Below, one piece after another: positions 10,865 through 21,566 of a stretch of 64,000 nucleotides of DNA. Numbering within the stretch: the first letter of the stretch is position 1; each line of letters begins with the position of its first letter. A model generated the notes under the pieces. That model saw nothing but the letters and a program-made list of their open reading frames with translations, had not been told where the DNA came from and ran no database searches. The stretch spans positions 1 through 64,000 of the forward strand of contig WHVD01000217.1 in the NCBI GenBank assembly GCA_015178975.1, in the 5' to 3' direction. The translations under genes were made by a program, and so were the position numbers. Source of the stretch: Hysterangium stoloniferum (lineage: Eukaryota; Basidiomycota; Agaricomycetes; Hysterangiales; Hysterangiaceae).

Positions 10865-13140
10865 TTCAAAAACATTGGTGAAATGAATTGGTTTTAGAAA
10901 AGGGACGCAGAGAAGCAAAGCAACACACATGAGACTCTAAGAAGACACTCTGTTAACAAAGTGATGCCTCCAGTTCACGTAACACCCTTCAAAATGTTCA
11001 CAAGTTAATGGCGAATTTCCCAATCATTTGTCACTTCAAAATTCAGATTCGACAAAAACACGTGTTGAATGGAAAAATAATGTTCTCTGTGAGTTGGTGA
11101 CCACGCGGAGGGGTATCGTGAACGTCGAAAAACCGGAAAATATGACACTTCTGTTAAACTCAGCTATGATTGTTGTCAAGAAACCTGCAAATTCAGAGAG
11201 GCTGGAGTGATAAGCAACATATGGACCGTTCTCCTTATCGGAATTCTGACATACGCTATTAGGGCCCAGTTTCAGGCATCAACTTGTCACTGGGGGTGGA
11301 CGCTACCACGAAGTGGGGCCCCATAATACCTGCCTACCAATAGGGTCTACCCACAGTTGTGGGTATTTGCATTTGCTGTGCAGTAACTCGGATCAGAAGA
11401 ACCAAATTGTACGAATAATAAGTCGTTTCCAGCCGTGTCAGGAAAACATCAATTATGTCATAAACCTTCCGCTTTTACTTATTATTACAGTGATATGTGT
11501 GTAACGGGCAACCGAGAAAAATTAGTGCACATATTCACACATATTTTTTCATCCAAATGTTAGAAATCAAGACTCCGACAATAATCTCGCTATGAGCTCA
11601 GTCGACACACAAAGGTGAAGCGACTATTAATACCTGTAAATAACTAGTACGATAAGCTACCTAGTAGTCAGTCGGCACAATAGGTGAAGCGCCTGAGGTA
11701 TGCGGAGTATTGATCGGAAATATAAGTGAGTGAAGTGATAAGGATAAGTGTGAGACCTGTTATTGACACACGAATTGGAGATGGTTGATTGACTTGTGCT
11801 TGTCGAGAGGCTGTCGGTGTGAGTAAGCTGCTGTACGACCCGTGAGTACTCAAGAGGCCACTTCAACGATCTCAGTCTGGTATATCTGTATGACGGATTC
11901 TATAAAGTACCTACCAATAATCTACAGTGTCCATGAGTATGCTATAAAAGGGTATAGTAAGAATAAAGGGCTCATCGTAACAGGCTGATCAGGCGTGACT
12001 TGGTAGAGCAGGGGCTGACCAGGGACCCGGCTTCTGACTCATGCTTGAATGTCTTTTTGCTGGCAATCAGCATGACGTGCTCATGCGCAGGCGATCAGCA
12101 TGACGTGCCATGCACAGGCGATCAGCATGACGTACTCATGCACACAAGCGATCAGTATGACATACCCTATCCAGGGGTTGGACAGGCTGCGTCAGTTCGT
12201 TATGGTCTCCAACGGACTCCATTCCGTGTAGATTAGTTATAGTACATGTAATTTGGGCGCACAGGCGGGATACATGATCATCACTTGTATAGTAAAGGAG
12301 CTTGGTGGATTTGTGGGCGCTTTTAGCGCCATCATTGTGAGGTTGTTATTCAGCTTAGTGTCGCAAAATCAGTGAGCGTGTATAGCAAGGAAGTATTTTT
12401 GGTACAGCGGAAGCAATGCCGGCGGGAGCAATTTCACCTCCATTTAAAAAGCTCGGGAGCATTTTTGCTGGCAGCGCAGACGCACGTTGTAGGGCGCGGA
12501 AGGATTTGTGAACGCGGGGAGGCAGCGCGAGCATTGTAGGAGCATGGGAGCATTTTTCCCACTTCAAGATCATTTTTTCTGTCACGCTTACGGCTTTTGA
12601 GCTCAACTACAACATCCATGACAGTGAGGAAACTTTGTTACCCATGCGAACAGAAGCAATTTTGCAAGTGCGGGAATATTTTGGCATCCAGTTCCCGGAA
12701 GTTGAATCCGGTTTCCCAGATAGGGTTGGCAAAATCCCTAGAATAGTCTACAAAAAAATCCGCGAAGATAACAAAAAAAATCTGGAAAAAATAAATATAA
12801 AATACAATAAATATAAATAAAATTTTAGAAAATGAAACAATGCTGTTCCATTCTGTCTTTCTCCACTGTCACTCTGTTCCTGACCTTCATACCTTTTGTG
12901 AGCATTGCTCCTTTTCCCTTGCTATGGGAATTCCTTTGGCAACCATTTGACAGTCAATTAAACTGTTTCACAGTCAATTCAATGAAATGACACTAAATCA
13001 GTAAGCCAATCAAATCCAGTAAATTACCATTAATTTCCAGTAAGTTCCAATTAAATTCAATCAAATATAGTAAATCCAATCAAATTCCAGTAAATTCCAA
13101 CCAATTGCAGTGAATTATATTTATATGACATATAAACTCC
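10865..13140 (+). repeat. Undescribed repeat unit 1 (body)
   Basis: First of four copies of a non-coding repeat. 10865-12444 is nearly identical to the reverse complement of 31614-33193. Diverged copies are unit 2 (13322 to 25770, split by insertions) and unit 4 (about 51690-55150, minus). Here the body ends in an AATT-rich zone (12830-13135) that leads into a tRNA-derived SINE-like segment. Short ORFs of 60-83 aa inside are conserved between copies only because the DNA is. I recognise no protein. Confidence 0.8.
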
Positions 13141-13331
13141 CAGGGCTTAATGGTTAAACATTATTAAGATCGTTCTGTAGTTGTGGGTTCGACTCACGGG
13201 TACACTATCTCTCTTTAAGGTCTACCTCAAACCTTATTCAAGTTAAATTCGGACTAATTTAATGAGGTCCCATGTGTCCCCTCTGCGTGTGGGGAGATGA
13301 CTAGAATATGGAGGTCCCCAGACACACATTG
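13141..13331 (+). repeat. tRNA-derived SINE-like segment, copy 1
   Basis: Head GGGCTTAATGGTTAAAC resembles a tRNA A box. About 35 nt later GTGGGTTCGACTCACGG resembles a B box (GGTTCGANNCC type). The body continues as a conserved ~130-bp segment ending in GGTCCCCAGACACACATTG. Five other copies lie at 25494, 31612 (minus), 33739, 51690 (minus) and 55605. Confidence 0.7.
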
Positions 13332-13549
13332 CCCAGTTTCAGGTATGTCACTGGGTGTCGATGCTACCACAACGTGGGCCCCCTTAATACTGCCTAACAC
13401 CAGGATCTACCCACAGTGTGGGGCTATTTAACGTTTGCTGTGCAGCAACTCGGATCAAAAGAACCAAATTATGGGAATAATAAGTCGTCATACATTTCAT
13501 GTCATTCCAGGATCACGTGACCTGTCCAGTGACATAAACGTGTCGGGAA
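13322..13549 (+). repeat. Repeat unit 2, left fragment
   Basis: Matches unit 1 from about 11271 (CCCAGTTTCAGG, then the CTACCCACAGT region). Interrupted at 13550 by copia element 1. Its last five bases GGGAA are the target duplication. Confidence 0.8.
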
Positions 13550-13815
13550 TGTTGGGATAACACCATAAAACCTTATCATCACATGTTAGGCACATACACG
13601 GTCATCGTTCCCCGTGTGGTATTTAAACTGTGTAGTTACAACATTTACACCTCAGTCTGTTATACACTAATACGAGACTGAGGTGAGTGTTGCTCTGTGT
13701 AATATTTCTTTTACCCTTATATTAATTGTATATATCAGATACATATAGGTATATACAATACAGTCCATTATACACTAATACGAGACTGAGATACATATAG
13801 AGTTACCTTTCTAGA
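13550..13815 (+). repeat. 5' LTR of copia element 1
   Basis: Begins TGTTGGGATAAC. Contains two copies of a TACGAGACTGAG word (about 13671 and 13780), bracketing what may be the R/U5 part. Immediately followed by GGTTATGGGCC, a likely primer-binding site also present after the LTR of copia element 2. Confidence 0.9.
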
Positions 13816-13888
13816 GGTTATGGGCCCCGACTCATCTATATAGACTACTTATACACTTGTGATGAGTTAGACCGTAACTCTTTTTTTT

Positions 13889-15064
13889 ATGGCCACCCCT
13901 GCGACAGCCTCTGTGGATGAGCTTGCGCCCTCAATTACCGCACTTCACACCAATCTCACTTACTCTGGCCCTAAACTAGATAAACTTCAATCTAACTATC
14001 AAGCATGGCTTCGTGCCGCCACTCTATTCTTAACCTTAACTGGTTTCTACAGCTATGCCAAGGGCACAATCACTCAACCTGGTCCTGAGCACCCCCGGGC
14101 CCAAGCCAACTGGGACAGCAATAACTCTCTCACAGCTGCTCTCATTGCCTCCACCATCGAATCGACTGAATGGGAATATATTGACTTGGACCTTGGCGCA
14201 AAATCCTGCTGGGATACCCTTCTAACCCACCACAAAAGCGAGGGACCCATTCGTCAGGTTCAACTGCTCCAAACAGCCCTTCTCAGCCAATTCTCCCGTG
14301 GTACTCCATTGCCTACAACAGCCGAAGCAATCTGTGCCTCCGTTGACCGTGTGTACAACATGGGTGATATCTCATGGGACCTCTTCAAATGTATCGCCTT
14401 ACTCAACACCTTGGGCACTGATTTTCAACACCTGCATTCTATCATTACCCGTGACATATCCCAGTCCACTACAACAAAAACCTTCACTTCCGTACAACTC
14501 CGTTCTTACTTGGACAGTGAACAGGCATTGATGACCTCCGATACCACTAAGCATTCCACCACTGCTAACTCCATCGCTTTGACCGCATCCAAGTCTGACA
14601 GTCCACCTGTCTGCTCTAATTGTAAGAGACACCGCCACACTGTCAACTATTGTGTGGCACCTGGTGGTGGAATGGCTGGCAAAAGCATTGAGGAAACCAA
14701 ACTCGCCAGGCTCCGCGATCGTGGGGTTGCACAGTTAAAACCTTCCCCCTCCACTCCTAACCCCGTCCCCGTCTCAAAAATTCCTGTCCATGTGAAGGGC
14801 GCTGATGGTCACACATACATTGCACAAATGAATCCTTCCGACTTATCCATTTTGCATACTACTGCCCTGGATTTCGCTGGGATCATTGCCCCTCCATTGC
14901 ACACTATCCCCTTGCCCCCACTTACACTGGATACTGTTGAGTACGATGGCTGGATTGTCCTTGAGGAGGAGCTGCAAACTACCGTGGATTGGAACAAGCA
15001 CAGTCAACCATCTCCCACCATCCTGAGTGCCTCTACTGTCCAACCATTATCACAAACAAACTGA
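13889..15064 (+). CDS. copia element 1 Gag with CCHC zinc knuckle
   Basis: 391-codon reading frame starting with an ATG 73 bp after the 5' LTR. The N-terminal two thirds is a copia-type capsid domain. A zinc knuckle CSNCKRHRHTVNYC (C-x2-C-x4-H-x4-C) lies near residues 249-262, followed by a proline/serine-rich linker. The protein would form the virus-like particle and bind element RNA. The frame is closed by a TGA at 15062-15064, but the same frame carries on into the protease, so this stop probably arose by C-to-T change in a once continuous Gag-Pol ORF. Confidence 0.85.
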   Translation: MATPATASVDELAPSITALHTNLTYSGPKLDKLQSNYQAWLRAATLFLTLTGFYSYAKGTITQPGPEHPRAQANWDSNNSLTAALIASTIESTEWEYIDLDLGAKSCWDTLLTHHKSEGPIRQVQLLQTALLSQFSRGTPLPTTAEAICASVDRVYNMGDISWDLFKCIALLNTLGTDFQHLHSIITRDISQSTTTKTFTSVQLRSYLDSEQALMTSDTTKHSTTANSIALTASKSDSPPVCSNCKRHRHTVNYCVAPGGGMAGKSIEETKLARLRDRGVAQLKPSPSTPNPVPVSKIPVHVKGADGHTYIAQMNPSDLSILHTTALDFAGIIAPPLHTIPLPPLTLDTVEYDGWIVLEEELQTTVDWNKHSQPSPTILSASTVQPLSQTN

Positions 15065-18000
15065 ACTCCATTATCTACGGAGTCTCACCCCTTTTGGTTG
15101 GATAGCGGTGCAACTATACACATATCACCTGATCAAACTGACTTCATCACCTTAAGAGCCATCACCCCTCGTTCTGTAAGAGGTTTAGGAGGATCATCTA
15201 TATGGGCCATTGGAATAGGCGATATCAAAATATGTCTAGGCTGAGGATCCCACATCCTTCTTCGGGACGTGCTATACATCCCTGAAGCAGTCGTATGCCT
15301 AATCTCGGTTCGATGCCTAACTCGTGACTCCAATGTTATCGCACATTTCGATCATGACTCTTGTTGGCTCAGCACCAAGTCATCTAACTCCATAATTGCC
15401 CGTGGCTCCTTACTCCCACACAAAAACCTTTACTCATTGATGCTACAATCTGCACAAGTGGAACATGCTCTCATCACGCAAAATCTACCCACTCTCGAGA
15501 CTTGGCACTGCCGCCTTGGGCATGCTAACTACAAATCCATCACTGTCATGCTCAACAATGGCCTGATCAAAGGTGTGCGACCAGCCTCAACTACTGCCCC
15601 TCCCAAATGCGACTCATGTATCATTGGAAAACAGACGAAGTCTCCTGTTCCAAAAATACGTGAGGAGGGGTTAGGGCATAGGGGGACCAGGAAGCTTGAA
15701 AAAGTCTGGATAGATCTGTCTGGACCACACGCTGTAACATCACGAACTGGAAATAATTATATTATGAATATAGTTGATGATTTTACAAGCTATGTATGGA
15801 CCATCCCTTTGAAACACAAAAGCGACGCCTTCCCTAACCTTCAAACATGGGAATGGGCTCAGGAAGTTGCGACAGGTCTCAAGGTTGGGATATACCGCAC
15901 TGATAATGGAGAACTCAAGAGTCATTAAATGTCAAACTGGTTAGCATTAAGGGGAACAGAACAGCAGTTTACTGCACCCTATACATCGGCGCACATCGGG
16001 CGTGTTTGTCAGGAATCGGAAAACCCGCCAGCCTCCGGGCCCCCGGACCCCATCCTACATGCTCCCGACCCTCTATATTGTATAGTAACAACCGGAGTTC
16101 CCACGGGACCCTGTACATCAACTCGTTTATGCCTGACTCTCTGTACGCATCCCACCTGTCTGCACCTAACCCTCCATGTCTCATACACCAGTCCTCGGAC
16201 TCCACCGGACTCCAGACTCCACTCTATGTACACCCGACACTCTGTGTCTTATGTCCCAGTCACTGGACTCCGACCGGACTCCTGGAACCCCTCTAACAGA
16301 GCATAGAACCCCACTCCTGTTATCTGTCTCTGTGTCTCACACACCAGTCATCAGAAAACCCACTGGACTCCACCGGACCTCCTGCACATCAAGCCTATCT
16401 ATACCCGACACTATCCTGTGCACCAAGTCACCGGACTCCAACCGGACTTCTGGAACCCCTCTAACTGAGCCCCGCTCCAGTTATGGTTAAATGACCTGTC
16501 ATGATTCGTTCTCTGCTCCCGTTCCGTTCCGTCCCTATTCCCAGTTTAGTATTTACTTGTTTCATTTTATGTTTAATAGTTCTGCCTCTCATTAATACCG
16601 GATTTGGTATTATTACATTTCACAGTCTATATAAGTCTGCTATATTCATGTACTTAGAATCCAGTTTCAATCTCGAACTAGTTTTCCCCCGAACAAGTTT
16701 GATCCTTGAACAGTCCCTAGTCCTCTTGTCTGTCTGCACACTCGATTCCCGGAACTCCCACAGGAACTCCGGAATCTATACCTTCCTGTATGCATTCTGT
16801 CAGCTCGAAATATGGACACCCGAATGAGTGTACGAGGGCGCAGCCTATAAGCTGAAGCCAAGTCCATCTCAGTCGTTCACCATATCTTTCTGGTAATTAT
16901 TCTGATATCACTGTTCCTTGTACTAATAATCCCTGGAACTTTCCCAGGACCTATTGCCCGGGGACTCCGTGGGACTATTTCCTGGAAGCAAGTGTGTGTT
17001 CGGAATAGTTACCAGAAACCTCCGTGGGACTATCCGTGGAGCTTTGTTCAGGAACTTAACAGTGTTGAGCGAATGCATCGGACACTTATGGGGAAAGCAA
17101 GATCAATGCGTATCTATGCTAGTCTACCTGCTTACTTATGGGATGAATTATACCTCACTGCAGCCCATCTTCACGTGAAAACTACCACTACTACCCTTCA
17201 AAACAAGACCCCATGGGAACTTTGGTACGGACGTCCCCCTGACTACTCTTATATGAAAGAGATCGGATGTCGTGCTTTCGTCCTGATTCAAAACAAAACA
17301 AACCCAAAAATATTTGAATGCTCTATCGAATGCACACTAGTTGGGTATGATGCGAAATCAAAATCTTATCGATGTTATGATACAGTAACCCACCAAATCT
17401 ACAGTTCTTATCACGTTTGTTTCCTAGAAAGTCATGATGGCCACCCTAAATCACCTTCATCTAGGACTGACGCTCCCCTTACCACGTCTCCATTGCCACT
17501 ATCTTCTGGGTCCACTGCTGTCAGCTCTTCCATTGATGCCTATGATGAACCCCCACCACTCCCTATCATTTCGGAAGTGCCAGATGCATTACCTCCCCCC
17601 AATGAGCAACCTCTTCGCCGCTCCACTCATACAACGGCTGGTATTCCTCCAGGGTCCAATAGACTCCAACAATCCATTCAGGCATCGAAGGATAGTGCTG
17701 AATGCCTGCACTTTGAAAAATTAGCGTGTTCGCAAGCTATCATTAACTTGCCTGAACTATCCTCATCTCCTGACCTGGAGCAAATACAAGATGCTCTTTT
17801 GTCCCTAAACTCAGGATACAACTCCCCTAACTTCGATCTCGCTTTAGCAGCCATCTCTGATGGCATTGGGATCGATCCACTAACTTGCAATGATGCGCCT
17901 AAAACTTGGGAGGAGGCATTATGCTCAGGGGACGCAGAGCGGTGGTGGGCTGGTTTCCAAGATGAACTTGATTCCCTCAAAGCGATGGGAGTCTATAAAT

Positions 18001-19420
18001 TAGTCCCCAGGTCAGAAGTCCCTCAAGGGTGCAAATAAAAAGGGATGAACATGGCAATGCTGTCTGCTGGAAAGTCAGGCTTGTCTTTTAAGGGTTTCGA
18101 GCAAATATATGGAAAGGATTATCATCAAACTACCTCACCTACTGCATGCATGGAGTCCTGGCACATACTCCTCCACATCGCTGCCACTCTTGGATGGGAT
18201 GCCCAACAAATTGACATTAAGACTGCTTTCCTTTACAGTCTACTCCCCGATGACGAGATTCAGTTTATGGAACAACCTGAAGGTTTTTCTGTGCCTGGGA
18301 AACATGCTTATGTCTGGATGATCTTACGTGGTCTATATGGCATGAAGCAGAGTGGACATATCTGGAATCAAACTATGAATGAGCAAATGCTCACCTGGGG
18401 CTTTACTTGGCTTCCATGTGAACCTTGTCTCTATTATCGCCAAACGCCGACTGGCATTATTATTGTAGCCATCCATGTCGACGACTTCTTGTCCATTGCC
18501 AGCAACGCTGCTGAGAACAAATCTTTCAAGACTCAGATGCATGCCGTTTGGACTATCTCCGAGTTGGGTTCTGTCCGTTTTGTCGTTGGTATAGCTGTTG
18601 AATTAGACTGACACAACCATCTCGCCCTTCTTTCCCAATCAGCTCTGATCGACAAAATCATTTGCCAATTCAGTCAGACCCATGCTTCAATCGTCTCCAC
18701 CCTGATGGACCACAACCTCAAGCTTCGTCAGACCGATGGCACATCCCTCTCCCAACCTAGCTTGGACGCCATCCTTAAACTACCCTACCGGTCCCTTGTT
18801 GGCTGCTTACTCTACCTTGCCATTTCCACACACCCCGACATTTCATATGCCGTTCAACAGCTGTCTCAATACCTTGACAGCTACTCGATTCCCCACTGGA
18901 CTGCCGCCATTTGAGTTGTTCATTACTTAAAAGGCACTCGTGATCTCCGACTATGCCTCGGGGGGTCAAACACCCTTTCTTTGATTGGGTATACTGACTC
19001 TGATTGGGCCAATTGTTTGGATACCCGTCACAGCCTTCACCCTTGGCTCTGGTATTATTTCTTGGACATCAAAAAAGCAAAAAACTGTTGCTGCGTCATC
19101 ATGTGAAGCTGAATATGTAGCTGCCTTTGAGTCTGTCAAGGAAGGCACCTGGCTCCGTAGCCTTTTCTGCAGTATTTCCATGCTTCCCCCCTCCCAAACC
19201 ACCATATTCTGTGACAATAATGCTGCCACTGCCCTCTCCGAGGATCCCCTCCTTCACTCCCCATATTGACATTAAGTTCCATTTCCTCCGGGAACGTGTC
19301 CAGGCTGGGGATTTTTGTCTTCGCTACATCCCTACGAAGGAAAATTTAGCTGATATCTTCACAAAGGCATTAGAACCGTCTCAGTTTATCAAACTACGAG
19401 GTTTTCTGGGTCTCAAGTAG
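15065..19420 (+). pseudogene. copia element 1 Pol (PR-IN-RT-RH), broken
   Basis: Protease motif DSGA at 15101-15112. Integrase zinc-binding residues are seen at about 15504-15620 (WHCRLGH ... CDSC) and the catalytic core in WIDLSGP and YRTDNGE. The core is split at 16006 by a nested LTR and resumes at 17062 with ERMHRTLMGKARS. Reverse transcriptase spans about 17890-18610 with IHVDDFLSIAS at 18468-18500. RNase H follows (VAASSCEAEYVA at about 19090, ENLADIFTKAL at about 19340). Breaks: TGA at 15242, TAA at 15926, a one-base shift near 18035, TGA near 18609 and 18912, and a shift near 19265. Comparison with copia element 2 suggests most stops derive from CGA or CAA codons. Confidence 0.9.
16007..17061 (+). 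mobile_element. Nested solo LTR inside copia 1 integrase
   Basis: 1,055-bp insertion starting TGTCAGG and ending CTTAACA, flanked by GTGTT on both sides (16002-16006 and 17062-17066). It interrupts the integrase between HIGRV and ERMH. It contains the conserved promoter-like word GCAGCCTATAAGCTGAAGCC at about 16839-16858, shared by the gypsy-type LTRs in this window. ORFs in it are non-coding artefacts. Confidence 0.9.
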
Positions 19421-19462
19421 TTGGACTTCCATGCAAGGAGGAGTTTTAACGGTGAGGAGGAG

Positions 19463-19728
19463 TGTTGGGATAACACCGTAACACCTTATCATCACATGTT
19501 AGGCACATACATGGTCATTGTTCCCCGTGTGGTATTTAAACTGCGTAGTTACAACATTTACACCTCAGTCCGTTATACACTAATACGAGACTGAGGTGAG
19601 TGTTGCTCTGCGTAATATTTCTTTTACCCTTATATTAATTGTATATATCAGATACATATAGGTATATACAATACAGTCCATTACACACTAATACGAGACT
19701 GAGATACATATAGAGTTACCTTTCTACA
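19463..19728 (+). repeat. 3' LTR of copia element 1
   Basis: 266 bp, TGTTGGGATAAC to TTTCTACA. Preceded by a purine-rich tract (GGAGGAGTTTTAACGGTGAG) that could be the polypurine tract. Same internal pair of TACGAGACTGAG words as the 5' LTR. Confidence 0.9.
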
Positions 19729-19733
19729 GGGAA

Positions 19734-20143
19734 AACATTGATTAGGCCAGAAGCCCTCTCCTTTTACTTGTTATCGCAGTCATATGAAGTGTAGCGGGAA
19801 ACTACAAAAAATACTGCACATATTCATGCATATTCTTTTATCCAAATGTTAGAAATCCAGACTCCGACAATAATCTCGCTATGAGCTCAGTCGACACAGT
19901 GAGGTGAAGCGACTATTAACACCTGTAAATCACTCCAGTAAGATAGGCTAACTAGTGGTCAATTGGCACATTGCGTGAAGCACCGTAGGTATGGGTAGTG
20001 TTGATCAGAAATATAAGTGAGTGAAGTGATAAGGATAAGTGTGAGACATGTTACTGACAAATGGACTGGAGATGGTTGGTTGACTTGTGCTTGTTGTGAT
20101 GTCGGTCTGAGTAAGCCGCTGTATGACTCGTGAGTATACTCAA
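19734..20143 (+). repeat. Repeat unit 2, middle fragment
   Basis: Continues the unit 1 match (about 11447-11850) on the far side of copia 1 and is cut at 20143 by the LTR of copia 2. Its last five bases are CTCAA. Confidence 0.8.
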
Positions 20144-20491
20144 TGTTGAAGACAAAAGGCACTGCATATATGTGGCAGGGTCAACATATTTGGGGACTGT
20201 CTGAATAACGGTGATACCGGTGTGGTAACAACATGACCGGTCATCATGATCAGGCTCCATTCATCCACACGTCTCACATATGAGCACATGGTCCTTTTGT
20301 TTATGTAGAATATATAAAGGGATAACCTACATAGCTTAACCTCAGTCCGTTATACTTATACGAGACTGAGGTGAGCACAGAACGATCTTTTTTTTTTCTT
20401 TTAGTACAATAGTTCATCTTAGGTACACATTATAATAGTCCATTATACTTATACGAGACTGAGTTCATCTTAGGGACTATATATTTTAACA
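20144..20491 (+). repeat. 5' LTR of copia element 2
   Basis: 348 bp, TGTTGAAGAC to ATTTTAACA. Carries two copies of TATACGAGACTGAG (about 20357 and 20450), the same arrangement as in the LTR of element 1. Confidence 0.85.
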
Positions 20492-20544
20492 GGTTATGGG
20501 CCTTTGTCCCTACTGAGACACTTACCCAATTTTCTTCCGCCGCC

Positions 20545-21566
20545 ATGTCTATGCCGGCCTCTACCCCGTCCATCCCTCTATTACGCACATCTGTTGTTTA
20601 TGCAGATGCTAAGCTCGATAAGGATTTGGGAAACTACTCTGAATGGTACTGCAGTGCTCGGCACTACCTCACGGTCACTGGCCTCATTTCCTATGCCCTT
20701 GGCACTGTCCCCTCCCCAGTATCTTCCGATCCTCTTGCTACGCAGAACTGGGCTGCGAATGATGGCCTCGCCCATGCCTTGATCCTCTCGACCCTGTCCA
20801 GGGCTGAGTGGGACTTCGCCGAGCCCATTCAGGGTGTGAAGGCCTGTTGGGACGCCCTTCTGCTTCACCATCGGAACGAGGGGCCCATTCGCCAGGTGCA
20901 ACTGATCCAGGAGACCCTCACTCTCCAGTGTTCCAAGTCGATCTCTCTCTCTACTACCACCTCCCAAATATGCCATGCCATCTCCCATGCGTTCGAGATG
21001 GGCCAGCTCACTGAGGACCTTTTTAAGTGCATCGCCTTATTGAACTCCCTTGGGGATTTTCCCCATTTATGCTCCTTGATCACATGAGACCTTTCTGAGT
21101 CCTCTGCATCTACCCCTTACACTTCCGCTCACATTATCCTCTTGCTCGAGAATGAGCAGCACCTTCTTGTGTCTGATACCCAGCGTACTGCGCCTGTGGA
21201 AGCCATCGCCCTTTCAACACAGTCCACTTCCCCGAAATGTCCTGTCATTACCTGTAGCAACCCAAATTGCTGCAAACAGGGACACACGATCGCATACTGC
21301 GTTTCAGCTGGGGGGGGGGGGGATGGCTGGCAAAAGCATCGAAGAAGGAAAAGCTGCCCAGTGCAGGGATCTGGAAGCTAATAAATCCAGACATTCTACA
21401 CCTGCACCTGCAGGTAAGTTCCCCATCAGCATCACGGGTGCAAACGGTCAAGTCTTTACTGCATATATGGACACGCCCCTACCCACTGATGCAGCTTTCG
21501 CTAGTGCTGTGATTGAGGAGCCTGCCATGGTTATGATGCCTTCTGATCAGGCTGAATATGCTAGAT
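20545..21566 (+). pseudogene. copia element 2 Gag, frameshifted
   Basis: Capsid-like region starting at the ATG at 20545, co-linear with Gag of element 1 (shared CWDALLLHHRNEGPIRQVQL-type segment). A TGA at 21085-21087 sits where element 1 has a CGT arginine codon, suggesting a CGN origin. A zinc knuckle CSNPNCCKQGHTIAYC lies at about 21256-21300. A run of about 14 G at 21310-21323 shifts the frame directly after the knuckle. Confidence 0.8.

Larger units (their letters stand above)
13550..19728 (+). mobile_element. Ty1/copia LTR retrotransposon 1 (complete, decayed)
   Basis: Bounded by two 266-bp LTRs (13550-13815 and 19463-19728), both TG...CA-type (the left copy ends TAGA by mutation), with a perfect 5-bp target duplication GGGAA at 13545-13549 and 19729-19733. 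Domain order is gag, protease, integrase, reverse transcriptase, RNase H, which defines copia. By eye the LTRs differ at about 9 of 266 positions, mostly C/T transitions. In-frame stops and frameshifts plus a 1,055-bp nested insertion make it non-autonomous. It sits inside repeat unit 2. Confidence 0.95.

Noticed and set aside
12635-12820. 61-aa ORF at the end of repeat unit 1
   Set aside because: Present in unit 4 only as decayed DNA and without motif; conserved as repeat sequence, not as protein.
16009-16306. Overlapping ORFs inside the copia 1 integrase gap
   Set aside because: They fall within the nested LTR, run in several frames and have no retroelement domain.
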